Below are positions 17,239-26,243 of a DNA stretch of 40,664 bases, in pieces. The stretch spans positions 1-40,664 of the forward strand of contig JAICXC010000038.1 of assembly GCA_025980665.1 (NCBI GenBank), given 5' to 3'. Made by a program: the position numbers and the translations under genes. The notes beneath the pieces were generated by a model. That model saw only the letters and a list, made by a program, of their open reading frames with translations, was not told the DNA's origin and searched no databases. The DNA comes from Bryobacteraceae bacterium (GTDB lineage Bacteria > Acidobacteriota > Terriglobia > Bryobacterales > Bryobacteraceae). The first letter of the stretch is position 1; each line of letters opens with the position of its first letter.

Positions 17239-17655
17239 ATGCGTGTGCGCCAAAAAGGATTTGTCTTAATCGCGATGTCCGTCGCGATGGTACTGATGCT
17301 GGCCGTGATGGGCCTGGCCTTCGATTTCGGCCGCATCTACATCGCCCGCAACGAAGCTCAAGTCTTCACGGACGCCGCCGCCATGGCCGCTGCGTCGAAA
17401 CTGGATGGAACTAACCAAGGGTTGGATCGGGCGCGCCAAGCCGTCGGGCGATTGCCAATGCGCTGGAACCTCGGCACTAAAGCGTTCACCGGCGTAGTGG
17501 TCGAGTTCAGCGCGGATAAACAGAGTTGGGCCCGGGTCACGGCTCCCGACAATCAAGTTGAGATTACTTTCCTGCGCGCCGTCGGCGGACCAGCCGTGTT
17601 CACAGTTCCCGCGCACAGCGTAGCTGCGGCAAACCCCGTGAGGCTGATCGAATGA
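17239..17655 (+). CDS. TadG-like pilus-assembly protein
   Basis: 138 residues. The N-terminus RQKGFVLIAMSVAMVLMLAV followed by MGLAFDFGRIYIARNEAQVF TDAAAMAAASKLDG (read as one stretch) is the TadG N-terminal pattern (PF13400): a short basic leader, a Gly-Phe type prepilin cut region, one membrane helix, and a helical region ending in DAAAMAAA. The C-terminal domain is small and not the VWA domain of full TadG proteins. ATG is preceded by GCAGGG. The stop overlaps the next ATG (ATGA). Members of this family are thought to be minor pseudopilins of type IVb/Tad systems. Confidence 0.8.
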   Translation: MRVRQKGFVLIAMSVAMVLMLAVMGLAFDFGRIYIARNEAQVFTDAAAMAAASKLDGTNQGLDRARQAVGRLPMRWNLGTKAFTGVVVEFSADKQSWARVTAPDNQVEITFLRAVGGPAVFTVPAHSVAAANPVRLIE

Positions 17656-18113
17656 GCCGGGTAAACCAGCGCGGCCATGCCATGATCGAACTCGCCGTAT
17701 CAGCGGCTGTGATGATGTCGTGCGTCGCGGGAACGGTGCAGTTCGGTTATACGTTTTACATCTATAACGAGTTGGTGACCGCCGTGGGCAATGGTGGCCG
17801 ATACGCGGCGATGCGGACGTACCGGTCCGCCGGGCAGCCCGACATCGAGAAAGGTGAGGCCGCGATCCGGAATATGGTGGCGTTCGGCGATAGCCGCCCT
17901 GCGCCAGATGCGTTGCCTCAGGTTGCGAATCTCAAGCCGGAGCAAGTGCGAGTGGAATGGGTCATGGATGAAGCCGGGAGACCGGCCGCCGTGAGCGTCT
18001 CGATTGTCAATTACACCGTGGACGCGGCTTTCGGAATGTTTCGCTTCACTGGAAAGCCGGCCGCCGAGTATCCGTTCGTGGGGCGATTCGCGCCGTCGGA
18101 GAGCGAGCCGTGA
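17652..18113 (+). CDS. TadE-like minor pilin protein
   Basis: 153 residues. RGHAMIELAVSAAVMMSCVA is a type IVb prepilin-like leader: basic residues, Gly before the membrane helix and Glu five residues into it, as in TadE (PF07811). The helix continues through GTVQFGYTFYIYNELVTAVG, then a soluble domain of about 100 residues. Overlaps the gene before by four bases and the gene after by four bases (GTGA), so the three are one translational unit. Its function is inferred from the family as a minor subunit of a Tad-type envelope structure. Confidence 0.8.
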   Translation: MSRVNQRGHAMIELAVSAAVMMSCVAGTVQFGYTFYIYNELVTAVGNGGRYAAMRTYRSAGQPDIEKGEAAIRNMVAFGDSRPAPDALPQVANLKPEQVRVEWVMDEAGRPAAVSVSIVNYTVDAAFGMFRFTGKPAAEYPFVGRFAPSESEP

Positions 18114-18598
18114 GATGTTCCAACCAAAGCGGACAGAGCATGGTCGAAGCGACTCTTGTTCTGCTAGTCTTCTTCACGCTGCTGCTGGGTGTGATCGACT
18201 GCGGGCAGGTCCTGTTCGCCCATGAATCGCTTGTGGAGCGCGTACGCTCAGCCGTTCGTTGGGGCGTGGTGCATCCATGGAATGAGAAGACGGGATCCGA
18301 AGCCGTCGTCAATCTGGTTCTCTATAACCAGACGGAGAAGCCTCGCGGCAGCGTGCCGACATTCTTGGGATTGCAGCCGGAGAATATTATGGTCCGTCAC
18401 CAGGCTCCCTCTGTCGATCGTCCGGACGACGAGACGCTCAATGTGACAATTGTAAATTTCCGCGCGCAATTCTTTTCTCCATTGCTAGGGCAGGGGATCG
18501 CGCGGGCGGTGGTGAGCCCTCGGGCGGTCGCGATCACCGCGCCGATGGCATCGCGGCAGGCCCTCACTTCGCTTCAGACGAATTACCCGCAGCCGTGA
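18110..18598 (+). CDS. TadE/TadF-like minor pilin protein
   Basis: 162 residues from a GTG that overlaps the stop of the previous gene. The leader NQSGQSMVEATLVLLVFFTL again has Gly, the Glu at position five of the mature helix and a long hydrophobic segment to about residue 32, then DCGQVLFAHESLVERVRSAV. The C-terminal half is beta-rich with no known motif. Together with the two genes before, it forms an orphan trio: no TadA ATPase, TadB/C platform, CpaB or secretin gene is in the window, so the machinery must be encoded elsewhere if it exists. Confidence 0.78.
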   Translation: MRCSNQSGQSMVEATLVLLVFFTLLLGVIDCGQVLFAHESLVERVRSAVRWGVVHPWNEKTGSEAVVNLVLYNQTEKPRGSVPTFLGLQPENIMVRHQAPSVDRPDDETLNVTIVNFRAQFFSPLLGQGIARAVVSPRAVAITAPMASRQALTSLQTNYPQP

Positions 18599-18801
18599 GA
18601 GGCGATGTGATCGTTGAACTTCTTGCGGGCAACTTCGTAAATGCGCCGGGCACTGTCTGCCCGCTTATGCGCTTTCTCGAAGTTCTTCCCGGTATTTTGC
18701 TGTAGCCCGGCGATCGCATCCGCGTAGACCTTTAGATCGGCCCGCAGCCGCGCCTTTAGAATTTCGCGAGTTTTGCAGGCTGGAGCGTCCGCCACTTGCA
18801 T
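18583..18801 (-). CDS. Small helical protein, unknown
   Basis: 72 residues, MQVADAPACKTREILKARLR to KKFNDHIASHGCG. It is almost wholly alpha-helical and highly charged, with one Cys near each end. I believe similar short proteins occur in other acidobacteria, but I cannot show it here. The 3' end overlaps the last TadE-like gene tail to tail by 16 bases. There is no clear ribosome-binding site. The remaining gap to 18892 holds a 7-base inverted repeat (TTCTCTG / CAGAGAA at 18826-18842) and no other gene. Confidence 0.5.
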   Translation of the reverse strand: MQVADAPACKTREILKARLRADLKVYADAIAGLQQNTGKNFEKAHKRADSARRIYEVARKKFNDHIASHGCG

Positions 18802-18892
18802 GGAATCAGTAGATCGTTTTGCTGGTTCTCTGTTTCAGAGAAGGGACGCCTAGGAAGTACCATGGCTCGCGATCCTCTCGTTATCCTAGAGA

Positions 18893-20113
18893 TTGGCTAC
18901 CCTCAAACCCTTTCAACCTTATCGGTATACCTCCAAAGCCGGAGATCCAGCGAACCTGCTTACCCAGCCGTACGACAAAATCAGCCCGGCCATGCAGGCG
19001 AAGTATCTGGCCGCTAGCCCGTATAATCTGGTGCGCGTGATTCTCGGTGAACGCCACAGCGCGGATACTCCGTCCGACAACGTCTATACGCGCGCCGCGC
19101 AATATCTGCATGATTGGACGCGCGACAGCATCTTGGCGCAGGATCCTAAGCCGGGGTTCTACGCATACTTTCAGGATTTTGCCGTGCCCGATACGCAGGA
19201 GCGAGCCACACGTATGGGGTTCATCGGCATCGGCAAAGTGGAAGACTACTCGGCGGGCGTGGTGTATCGCCACGAGCAAACGCTTTCAGGTCCCAAGAAG
19301 GACCGTCTGGAATTGCTGCGCCACACGCGCGGGCACTTCGGTCAAATTTTCATGTTGTATCCGGATCGTGAAGGCGCAGTCGATCGGCTGTTAGCAAAAG
19401 CCGCAGAGGGCGCGGCCGAACTCGACGTCCTGGATGAGTACGATGCCCGGCACCGGATGTGGCCCATCACCGATCCGGCGACCACTCAACTCCTGCAGTC
19501 CCTCATGCGAGACAAGAAGCTGCTCATTGCCGACGGGCATCATCGCTACGAAACGGCCTTGGCATATCGCAACGAGAATCCGGGCGTGCCCGCGGCGGAA
19601 TACGTGATGATGACCTTCGTCAATATGTATTCGCCGGGGCTGAAGATACTGGCGACCCATCGCGTGCTGCGGAACCTCGAAGGATTCCAGGCTGCGGCAC
19701 TAATCGCCAAGGCGCGCAGCGGCGGCTGGTCGGTGCATGAAGGAATGCCCGAGCGGGACGCCCATTCAGGCACCGTTCGGATTGGACTTGTCGCCGCCAG
19801 TAGGGCATACGTGTTGGAACGCGAGCGGCGTGAAGGCGAATTGGATGTGCCTGTGCTGCACACCGAAATTCTTGGTGGTCTCCTGGGGATCAGCGAAGAA
19901 TCCGTGCGCGACGAAAGATACATCACCTACGTGCGCGGGATCGATGCAGCCGTAGCCGAAGTTCGGAAGAAGGGCGCTCAGGCGGCTTTCCTGCTGGAGC
20001 CCACGCCGATTGAGGAGATGGCTCGGATCGCCTTCGCGGGCGGCGTGATGCCGCAAAAGTCGACGGACTTTTATCCGAAGCTCCTCAGCGGCGTGACAAT
20101 TTATCGGTTATGA
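18893..20113 (+). CDS. DUF1015 family protein
   Basis: 406 residues from a TTG start; an in-frame stop lies two codons upstream, so no longer start is possible. Family hallmarks: MATLKPFQPYRYTSKAGDP with NLLTQPYDKIS at the N-terminus, YRHEQTLSGPKKDRLELLRH in the middle, and LIADGHHRYETALAYRNE, the characteristic DGHHR motif of DUF1015 (PF06245). The C-terminus has FLLEPTPIEEMARIAFAGGV and MPQKSTDFYPKLLSG. The protein is soluble and has no signal peptide. Its biochemical role is not established. It is convergent with the nucleoside operon and is closed by a palindrome. Confidence 0.88.
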   Translation: MATLKPFQPYRYTSKAGDPANLLTQPYDKISPAMQAKYLAASPYNLVRVILGERHSADTPSDNVYTRAAQYLHDWTRDSILAQDPKPGFYAYFQDFAVPDTQERATRMGFIGIGKVEDYSAGVVYRHEQTLSGPKKDRLELLRHTRGHFGQIFMLYPDREGAVDRLLAKAAEGAAELDVLDEYDARHRMWPITDPATTQLLQSLMRDKKLLIADGHHRYETALAYRNENPGVPAAEYVMMTFVNMYSPGLKILATHRVLRNLEGFQAAALIAKARSGGWSVHEGMPERDAHSGTVRIGLVAASRAYVLERERREGELDVPVLHTEILGGLLGISEESVRDERYITYVRGIDAAVAEVRKKGAQAAFLLEPTPIEEMARIAFAGGVMPQKSTDFYPKLLSGVTIYRL

Positions 20114-20114
20114 C

Positions 20115-20137
20115 GACAGGCGGCAAGACCGCCTGTC
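20115..20137. terminator. Palindrome between convergent genes
   Basis: A perfect 9-base stem GACAGGCGG / CCGCCTGTC surrounds CAAGA. It starts right after the DUF1015 stop codon and ends next to the stop codon of the purine nucleoside phosphorylase gene. A CTACTTT follows on the plus strand. It probably ends both transcripts. In reverse complement its loop is TCTTG, as in the 5311-5333 palindrome. Confidence 0.65.
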
Positions 20138-20893
20138 CTACTTTAGCTTCGGAAAAATGGCGCGCAATAGAGCGGCCAGCGTATCTTTGACCCGATCGCC
20201 TGTCTCCATCACTTCCGCGTGACTCAACTTCTGCGGCAAAATACCCGCCGCCATATTGGTCACGCAGGAGATCCCGAGAACCTTGATCCCCATGTGATTC
20301 GCCGCGATCACTTCAGGAACCGTCGACATGCCCACCAGGTCTGCGCCAATGGTTCGCAGGTAGCGGATCTCCGCGGGCGTTTCATAGCTAGGTCCGGGAA
20401 CGGCGGCGTACACACCCTCCTTTAGCACGCCGGCTTGCCTGGCGATCTCGCGATACTCGCGCGAGTATGCTTCGCTCATATCGGGAAATCGCGGACCGAA
20501 CGATGCATCATTGGGTCCGGTCAGCGGGTTCACTCCCATCAGATTGATGTGATCGGAGATCAGAACCAAATCGCCCGGTTTGTAGCCAAGGTTGATGCCG
20601 CCCGCGGCATTCGTCACCACCAGTGTGCGCATCCCGCGGTACATCATCTCGCGAATCGGATAAGCGACCTGCTGCGCTGTATAGCCTTCGTACAGATGTG
20701 CGCGGCCTGCGGCGACAATCAGTTCCGTATCTCCCAGCCAGCCTGTTACCAACTTTCCCGCGTGGCCGATAGCCGTCGATACGGGCCAGCCAGGGATGTC
20801 CGAGTAGGGCGTCTCCTTGCGCTTTTCGAGCGTATGGGCGAACGATCCGAGGCCGCTGCCGAGAATTACGCCAATTTTTGAGGGGTCGCTCAA
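20138..20893 (-). CDS. punA: Purine nucleoside phosphorylase (trimeric type)
   Basis: 251 residues from TTG 20893 ([20 protein letters not shown]). Motifs: GVILGSGLG phosphate loop, [49 protein letters not shown] with the catalytic Glu, [16 protein letters not shown] and [10 protein letters not shown] with the purine-contacting Asn. It splits purine nucleosides with phosphate to base and ribose-1-phosphate. The TTG overlaps the stop of nupC, so translation is coupled. The frame extends further upstream inside nupC, but that part is not protein-like. From TTG the protein lacks most of the N-terminal helix usual in this family (about 20 residues). Confidence 0.88.
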   Translation of the reverse strand: MSDPSKIGVILGSGLGSFAHTLEKRKETPYSDIPGWPVSTAIGHAGKLVTGWLGDTELIVAAGRAHLYEGYTAQQVAYPIREMMYRGMRTLVVTNAAGGINLGYKPGDLVLISDHINLMGVNPLTGPNDASFGPRFPDMSEAYSREYREIARQAGVLKEGVYAAVPGPSYETPAEIRYLRTIGADLVGMSTVPEVIAANHMGIKVLGISCVTNMAAGILPQKLSHAEVMETGDRVKDTLAALLRAIFPKLK

Positions 20894-22116
20894 AGCAGCA
20901 TCCCGGCGATACAGGCCGACATGAAATTTGCCATCGTACCGGCAGCGACCGCCTTCATCCCCAGTCGCGCCAGATCCGACTTTCGCGACGGGGCCAGTGC
21001 GCCGATGCCACCTACCTGGATAGCCACGGAACTCAAGTTGGCGAAGCCGCACAACGCATACGTCGCAATCACGAAGGACTTCGGATCGAGTGCGTTGCCG
21101 ATCTTACCCAGGTCGACAAAGGCGACAAATTCATTCAAGATCAGGCGCGTTCCCAGAAGGTTTCCTACCGTGGCGCAATCGTTCCATTTCACACCCAGCA
21201 GCCATGCGATGGGCGCGAAAACCCTGCCCAGAATTCCTTGCATGGTATCCGGCAGCCATCCGAAATAGCGGGTGTCGTGAAGCGCGTGGATCCCGCCGTT
21301 TAGCAGAGCGATCAGCCCAATGAACGCGATCAACATAGCGCCGATGTTCAGCGCCAGATGCAGGCCGTCGGCAGCACCCCGGGCGGCCGCATCGATCACG
21401 TTGACGCCAGGATTCTCCACCTCAATCTTGACCCCGCCCATGGTCTCGGGCTTTTCCGTTTCCGGCATCAGAAGCTTGGCCAGCATCAGCGTCGCCGGAG
21501 ACGTCATAATCACCGCGGTAAGCAAATGTCGTATCTCAACATGCGCGATCAGGACATAGGCGGCCATAACTGCGCCCGAAACGTGCGCCATGCCGCTGGT
21601 CATGATGGTGAACAGTTCGCTCTGCGTCAGCCCCGCGAGGAACGGGCGGATGGTCAGAGGAGCCTCGGTCTGTCCCATGAAGATGCTGGCGGCGACGCTG
21701 GTCGATTCGGCCCCGCTGGTGCCCATCACGCGCTGCATCACGCTAGCCATGCCACGCACGAATACCTGCATAATGCCCAGGTAATAGAGAATTGCGAACA
21801 GCGATGCAATGAAAATAACGATCGGCAGAACCTGGAATGCGAAAACGGTACCGAACTGATCGTTAGGAGCGCCTAGCTTGTCGCCGAAGACAAATTTAGT
21901 GCCTTCGATGGCGTAGCCGAGCATGCTGTTGACGCCGTTGCTCAGCTTCTTGAACCACTCGGCGATGGGAGTTTTTAGAACCAGGAAGGCGAAACCGAAC
22001 TGGAGTGCGAGTCCCCAATAGATGACACGCGGCTTGATCGCCTTGCGGTTGTTCGAAAACAACAACGCGGCGGCGATAATGACGATGAGTCCCAGCAGCC
22101 CGGTGAAACGCTGCAT
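20890..22116 (-). CDS. nupC: Concentrative nucleoside transporter (NupC/CNT type)
   Basis: 408 residues with many membrane helices. CNT hallmarks: [60 protein letters not shown], and [20 protein letters not shown], which contain the nucleoside-contacting Gln/Thr/Glu and Asn/Glu sets. The C-terminal part has [20 protein letters not shown] sequence ([19 protein letters not shown]). Imports nucleosides with sodium or protons. It lies 16 bases after the pyrimidine phosphorylase gene and overlaps the purine phosphorylase start, thus is the middle gene of a salvage operon. Confidence 0.93.
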   Translation of the reverse strand: MQRFTGLLGLIVIIAAALLFSNNRKAIKPRVIYWGLALQFGFAFLVLKTPIAEWFKKLSNGVNSMLGYAIEGTKFVFGDKLGAPNDQFGTVFAFQVLPIVIFIASLFAILYYLGIMQVFVRGMASVMQRVMGTSGAESTSVAASIFMGQTEAPLTIRPFLAGLTQSELFTIMTSGMAHVSGAVMAAYVLIAHVEIRHLLTAVIMTSPATLMLAKLLMPETEKPETMGGVKIEVENPGVNVIDAAARGAADGLHLALNIGAMLIAFIGLIALLNGGIHALHDTRYFGWLPDTMQGILGRVFAPIAWLLGVKWNDCATVGNLLGTRLILNEFVAFVDLGKIGNALDPKSFVIATYALCGFANLSSVAIQVGGIGALAPSRKSDLARLGMKAVAAGTMANFMSACIAGMLL

Positions 22117-22132
22117 TTCTGACCCGCTTGAA

Positions 22133-23437
22133 TCATCCGACGACTTCGAGAATCAGCGCGCGTTCTTCGGGAGCGCTAGAGGAGATGCGGAAGGCGCCTT
22201 CCACCAGTTGCGCGGCATCTTCCACCAAATCCTCACGCGTGTAGTACAGGCGGCAGAGCACCCCGCCCGCGTCCACCTTCTGGCCGACTTTAACCTCCAG
22301 AATCACACCGACGGCGGGATCGATGACGTCGTCCTTATTTTCGCGGCCCGCGCCGATCATAGCTGAAGCCTGGCCAATTCCTTCGGCGTCGATAGCGCTG
22401 ACGTACCCCGCCCGTGGCGAGTTGATTTCGCGCGCGCCGGTGGCGTTGGGCAGCAGCTCGAAGCGATCCATCACACGAGCGTCGCCGCCCTGTGCCGTGA
22501 TCACATCTTTCAACTTGCGGTATCCCGAGCCATCCAGGAGTTTGGATTGGGCCAGTTCGCGTGCTTCTTCAAGCGACGGTGTGATCTTGCCCAGGAAGAT
22601 CATGCGTGCAGCCAGTTCGAGGGATAACCGGGTGAGATCTGTGGGGCCGACATTTTGCAGCGTTTGGGAAACCTCCATCACTTCGAGCGCATTGCCGATA
22701 GCGAAGCCCAGGGGCTGGTTCATGTCGGTGATCAGCGCCTGAACTTTCTTGTTCATCCGCCGCCCGATGCCTACCATTAACTGCGCCAGACGCCGGGCGT
22801 CGATTTGCTTTTTGATGAAGGCGCCCGCCCCGACTTTTACATCCAGCACTAAGGCGTCGATACCTGCAGCCATCTTGCGCGCCATGATGGATGTGGCCAT
22901 GAGCGCGATGGATTCGACGCTGGCTGTGGCGTCCCGCAGGGTTTGCAAACGGGCATCGGCTGGTGCGATATCGGCGGGCACCGCCCCAAACGCCAGCTTA
23001 TGCTCATTCAACTGAGCGATAAACTCTTCTGGCGTAAGGTTGGTCCGGAGCCCGGGAATCGCTTCCAGCTTGTCCAAGGTCCCGCCGACGAAGCCTTGCG
23101 CGCGTCCCCCGGTCATGGGCACCACGACCCCTGCGGCCGCAGCCAACGGAGCCGCCACCAAACTGGTTTTATCGCCCACTCCACCTGTCGAGTGTTTGTC
23201 CACTTTAATGCCTGGAACCCCGGACAGGTCGAGCGATACTCCGGAAGCTACCATCCGCTCGGTCATGGCGCTGACCTCGCGGTCGCTCATGCCTGAAAAA
23301 TAAGTGGCCATGAGGAAGGCGGACATCTGATAGTCGGGAATCTCTCCGCTAAGATAACCGTCAACGAGAGAAGCGATGTCCTGAGGAGACAGTTCTTCGC
23401 CATCCCTCTTCTGGTGAATGAGGTCGACAGTTCGCAT
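22133..23437 (-). CDS. pdp: Pyrimidine-nucleoside phosphorylase
   Basis: 434 residues from ATG 23437 ([17 protein letters not shown]). Upstream in-frame codons would start before the promoter. Motifs of the nucleoside phosphorylase family [41 protein letters not shown] (the thymidine-phosphorylase glycosyl signature), [32 protein letters not shown], and a C-terminal barrel-like domain ([40 protein letters not shown]). Catalyses phosphorolysis of uridine, deoxyuridine or thymidine. It leads the salvage operon with nupC and punA, as in the pdp/nupC/pupG grouping known from Bacillus. The C-terminus [11 protein letters not shown] ends the protein. Confidence 0.93.
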   Translation of the reverse strand: MRTVDLIHQKRDGEELSPQDIASLVDGYLSGEIPDYQMSAFLMATYFSGMSDREVSAMTERMVASGVSLDLSGVPGIKVDKHSTGGVGDKTSLVAAPLAAAAGVVVPMTGGRAQGFVGGTLDKLEAIPGLRTNLTPEEFIAQLNEHKLAFGAVPADIAPADARLQTLRDATASVESIALMATSIMARKMAAGIDALVLDVKVGAGAFIKKQIDARRLAQLMVGIGRRMNKKVQALITDMNQPLGFAIGNALEVMEVSQTLQNVGPTDLTRLSLELAARMIFLGKITPSLEEARELAQSKLLDGSGYRKLKDVITAQGGDARVMDRFELLPNATGAREINSPRAGYVSAIDAEGIGQASAMIGAGRENKDDVIDPAVGVILEVKVGQKVDAGGVLCRLYYTREDLVEDAAQLVEGAFRISSSAPEERALILEVVG

Positions 23438-23454
23438 GTATAAGAACTGAGAGT

Positions 23455-23482
23455 AGCATACTTGATTGGAAGTAAAGGACAA
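23455..23482 (-). promoter_or_regulatory. Promoter of the nucleoside salvage operon
   Basis: On the minus strand TTGTCC (23477-23482) and TATGCT (23455-23460) are 16 bases apart, giving a start about 11 bases before the pdp ATG. The ATG has no clear ribosome-binding site, consistent with a very short leader. Confidence 0.45.
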
Positions 23483-23552
23483 GTGCCCCCGGCGGATGCA
23501 TTTTTAGTTTGGCCGTGCGCGTGCCTCTAACCGGCTGAAGGACATTTAATCC

Positions 23553-23924
23553 ATGAAAAAACTATTAGTACTGCTGTTGTTGGCAGGCAGCGCTGTGTTC
23601 GGCCAGTTCTCCGTCGGAATCAACATTGGCGCACCTCCGCCTCCCCGTGTGATTCGGACCCGGCCGCACAACCCTGGAGCGGGATATGTGTGGGTGGATG
23701 GCTACTGGTACGCGTCAAACAATCGATATGCGTGGCATAACGGATACTATACGAGGCCTCCTTTTGAAGGCGCGGCGTGGGTAGGCCCTCGCTACGAAGG
23801 GAAGCAGTTTTTTGCGGGGTACTGGTCCGGCAATGGCCGCCAAGTCGGGCACGATCATCGCTGGGACAAAGACAAAAGGAACCGGGATTATAACCGGAAT
23901 TCGGATCACGACGACCGGCGATAA
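23553..23924 (+). CDS. Secreted YXWGXW-repeat protein
   Basis: 123 residues with a signal peptide (MKKLLVLLLLAGSAVFGQ). The mature part contains GAGYVWVDGYWYASNNRYAW, NGYYTRPPFEGAAWVGPRYE and FFAGYWSGNGRQ, the aromatic/glycine YXWGXW repeats (PF12779), then a charged Asp/Arg/His tail (HRWDKDKRNRDYNRNSDHDD). Proteins of this family are small, exported, and of unknown role, perhaps envelope-associated. GAAGGA precedes the ATG by about ten bases. The gene is convergent with the kinase gene and separated by a hairpin. Confidence 0.8.
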   Translation: MKKLLVLLLLAGSAVFGQFSVGINIGAPPPPRVIRTRPHNPGAGYVWVDGYWYASNNRYAWHNGYYTRPPFEGAAWVGPRYEGKQFFAGYWSGNGRQVGHDHRWDKDKRNRDYNRNSDHDDRR

Positions 23925-23937
23925 GTTGCCTTCCCAG

Positions 23938-23975
23938 CCTGACCATATCGGGTCACGTGACCTGTTGTGGTCAGG
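23938..23975. terminator. Compound hairpin between convergent genes
   Basis: CCTGACCA / TGGTCAGG form the outer 8-base stem, and the inner GGTCACGTGACC is itself palindromic. It overlaps the stop codon of the kinase gene on the minus strand. No T run follows on either side, so it is a probable but not certain bidirectional terminator. Confidence 0.5.
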
Positions 23976-26106
23976 CCTTCTCCGGCAGATTCATCAACGC
24001 TGTCAATTTGGGCCAGCGTGCACTGGCGCGCACCGGTTCGCCCATAGCGCTTTGCAACATCGAGAAGACTAAGGAATCCCGCTCCTCGATAGCCGTCTCA
24101 TACCAATCCGCGGCCAGATCGATTTCGGCGCAGCAGGTGTGGAAGATCGCCCAGCCCGTGGGTGCTCCACCGGTCTTGCCGGGTCCCAGCTTTTGTGCCA
24201 GTTCTTTGCCCTCGCTAGCTTGGCCCGTGCGGACCAACACGCCTGCGCAGAGGCCGATACTCATCGGGTACCACGGAGATAGATCGAACGCCCTTTGCGC
24301 AATAGGGAGGGCTTCCGCAAACTCTCCTCGCCCGGCGTAGAATCCGGCAAGGTAGTCGTAGGACCAAAAGAAGCTGGAATCCAGATGCATCGCTTGACGG
24401 AAATGTTCCTCGGCCTCCGCATAGCGTCCCAGGGCGCCGAGGGTTGCTGCCATAAACACGCGTATCGTTAATTGAAGCGGGTCGCCTTGAAGGGCTTGTT
24501 CCATCTGTGCGACTGCTTCCGCTCGGCGGCCTGCCGCGAGGAGGCAAAGCCCGGAAACAAAGTGACAGTGCGGTGACGCAGCATCGCTGGCCGTCGCCAA
24601 TGCGCACTCGGCTTCGGACTCTTTCCAGTTGAAATCGAAGTGCGCAGCGAGAAGACCCAGGGTCGAGTGCGCTTCCGGGAGCGAAGGGTCCAGTTCCCGC
24701 GCCCTGAGTGCCATGGCGCGGACGACCGGCGCGATCTCTCGCAGGCGCGCCATGCCCATCGTAGTTCGCCCAAAAAGATAATCCGCGTAGAGGGCGTGGG
24801 CCAGCGCGTATTGCGGATCGAGCGCGATCGCCTGTTCGTAAAACACCTTGGCTTGCTCCATCGATTCCACCGTTACCTTCCAGTGGAAGTGTTTGGCCTT
24901 GAGCAGAGCTTCGTAGGCAGGAAGCTTGGGTGTGTAACGTGGCTTCGCCGCAGCAGCAGTGGGTGACAGCTTGACCTGGAGCGCTCCGGAAATGGCGGCG
25001 GAGATTTCGTCCTGCACCGCGAACACATCGGCCATTTCGCGGTCGTAGCGCTCTGACCACAGATGCGTGCCATCGGCGGCGGTAATCAACTGCGCGGTTA
25101 CGCGGATGCGATTGCCGGATCGCCGCACGCTGCCTTCGAGCACAGTGGTGACCCCCAGCGTCTCGGCGATCTTGCGAATATCGATGTTCTGTCCCTTGAA
25201 GGCAAACGCGGAGGTGCGCGCGATGACCTTAAGACCGGGCACCTTCACCAGGGCGTTGATGATCTCCTCAGCCAGGCCGTCGCTGAAGTATTCCTGCTCC
25301 TTATCGCCGCTCATGTTGGCGAAGGGCAGCACGGCAATGGAGGGTTGTTCCGCGGGCCGGGCATGCCCGACCCCTGCCAGCGCCTGCTTTACGTCGGTCA
25401 TGGTTTGAAACCGCTGCCCCGGCTGCTTGGCGAGACACCGGCTTGCAATGGCGGCTGCCGGCGACGTTAGCGGCGCGGGCTCATCGCGCAGCACGCCGGC
25501 GAGACTGTCGAACGCGCGGCGTCCGGCCAGGAGTTCGTAGAGCACCGCGCCGAAGCTGAACACATCCGAGCGCGCGTCGAGCGTCTTGCCCTCGGCTTGT
25601 TCCGGGGACATGTAGAGCGGTGTGCCGGAGACACCGATGGTGAGCGTCGCCTGGTCATCGGAGACCAGCTTGGCGAGGCCGAAGTCGAGAAGCTTCGCTC
25701 CCCCGGCGGTCATCAGAATATTGCCGGGTTTCAGATCGCGATGGAGAATCCCCTTGGCATGCGCGGCTTCGAGAGCACCGGCGATCTGCAAAGCCGTACG
25801 CACGGCGTCGGCTTCGGCCATGGGTCCCTGGACGGGCGCGCCTTCGACATACTCGAGCACGAGATAGCCAAAACCATCTGGCGATGAGCCGACGTCGTAA
25901 ATCTGGCAGATGTGCGGATGGTTCAGCGCCGCGACGGCTCGGGCTTCCTGCTCGAAACGCGCGCTATGGTTACTTTTCAGCCGTTTGATGGCGACGTCAC
26001 GATTCAAGCGCGGGTCTCTGGCTCGGTACACCTCTCCCATGCCGCCCGCGCCGATGGGCGCAAGAATCTCATACGGGCCGAGTTTATCGCCTGCGGAAAG
26101 GGACAT
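23971..26106 (-). CDS. Ser/Thr protein kinase with TolB-like and TPR regions
   Basis: 711 residues. The kinase domain (about 10-270) has P-loop GAGGMGEVY, Lys41 in DVAIKR, HRDLKPGNI (catalytic Asp124), DFGLAK (Asp141) and SGTPLYMSPEQAEG. There follows a TolB/FlgO-like region (about 275-410): PSIAVLPFANMSGDKEQEYF, GLAEEIINALVKVPGLKVIA, TSAFAFKGQNIDIRKIAETL. The C-terminal 300 residues are TPR-like (VFYEQAIALDPQYALAHALY, LGALGRYAEAEEHFRQAMHL). There is no membrane helix between kinase and TPR, unlike PASTA-type kinases. This architecture is frequent in Acidobacteria, and substrates are unknown. It lies alone between a YXWGXW gene and the GntR operon, divergent from the latter. Confidence 0.93.
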   Translation of the reverse strand: MSLSAGDKLGPYEILAPIGAGGMGEVYRARDPRLNRDVAIKRLKSNHSARFEQEARAVAALNHPHICQIYDVGSSPDGFGYLVLEYVEGAPVQGPMAEADAVRTALQIAGALEAAHAKGILHRDLKPGNILMTAGGAKLLDFGLAKLVSDDQATLTIGVSGTPLYMSPEQAEGKTLDARSDVFSFGAVLYELLAGRRAFDSLAGVLRDEPAPLTSPAAAIASRCLAKQPGQRFQTMTDVKQALAGVGHARPAEQPSIAVLPFANMSGDKEQEYFSDGLAEEIINALVKVPGLKVIARTSAFAFKGQNIDIRKIAETLGVTTVLEGSVRRSGNRIRVTAQLITAADGTHLWSERYDREMADVFAVQDEISAAISGALQVKLSPTAAAAKPRYTPKLPAYEALLKAKHFHWKVTVESMEQAKVFYEQAIALDPQYALAHALYADYLFGRTTMGMARLREIAPVVRAMALRARELDPSLPEAHSTLGLLAAHFDFNWKESEAECALATASDAASPHCHFVSGLCLLAAGRRAEAVAQMEQALQGDPLQLTIRVFMAATLGALGRYAEAEEHFRQAMHLDSSFFWSYDYLAGFYAGRGEFAEALPIAQRAFDLSPWYPMSIGLCAGVLVRTGQASEGKELAQKLGPGKTGGAPTGWAIFHTCCAEIDLAADWYETAIEERDSLVFSMLQSAMGEPVRASARWPKLTALMNLPEKA

Positions 26107-26193
26107 GGCGGGTATTTAGCTCAGTTTAGCCGATCAAGGAGCAGACGGAACTCGTAATCACGGCCCACGTGACTGTGCAGGCAAAACTTTCTA

Positions 26194-26222
26194 TTGACGC
26201 AGTGCCGCAAAGTGTGTAGTGT
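26194..26222 (+). promoter_or_regulatory. Promoter of the GntR-ABC operon
   Basis: TTGACG (26194-26199) and TAGTGT (26217-26222) have a 17-base spacer. The -10 box overlaps the inverted repeat at 26218-26241. Transcription would begin about 15 bases before the GTG start. The rest of the divergent 137-base gap shows no clear promoter for the kinase gene. Confidence 0.5.
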
Positions 26223-26241
26223 ATCACTATACTAGTACACT
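26218..26241. promoter_or_regulatory. YtrA-type operator (inverted repeat)
   Basis: AGTGTA and TACACT are perfect inverted repeats with a 12-base centre that itself contains TATACTAGTA. YtrA-type GntR regulators typically bind such GTGTA/TACAC inverted repeats over their own promoter. Here the site overlaps the -10 box and ends two bases before the GntR start codon, so it is a good candidate for self-repression. Confidence 0.55.
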
Positions 26242-26243
26242 TC

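Noticed and set aside
18826..18842. TTCTCTG / CAGAGAA inverted repeat before the DUF1015 gene
   Set aside because: Only 7 bases, no T run, and no matching copy elsewhere; could be chance.
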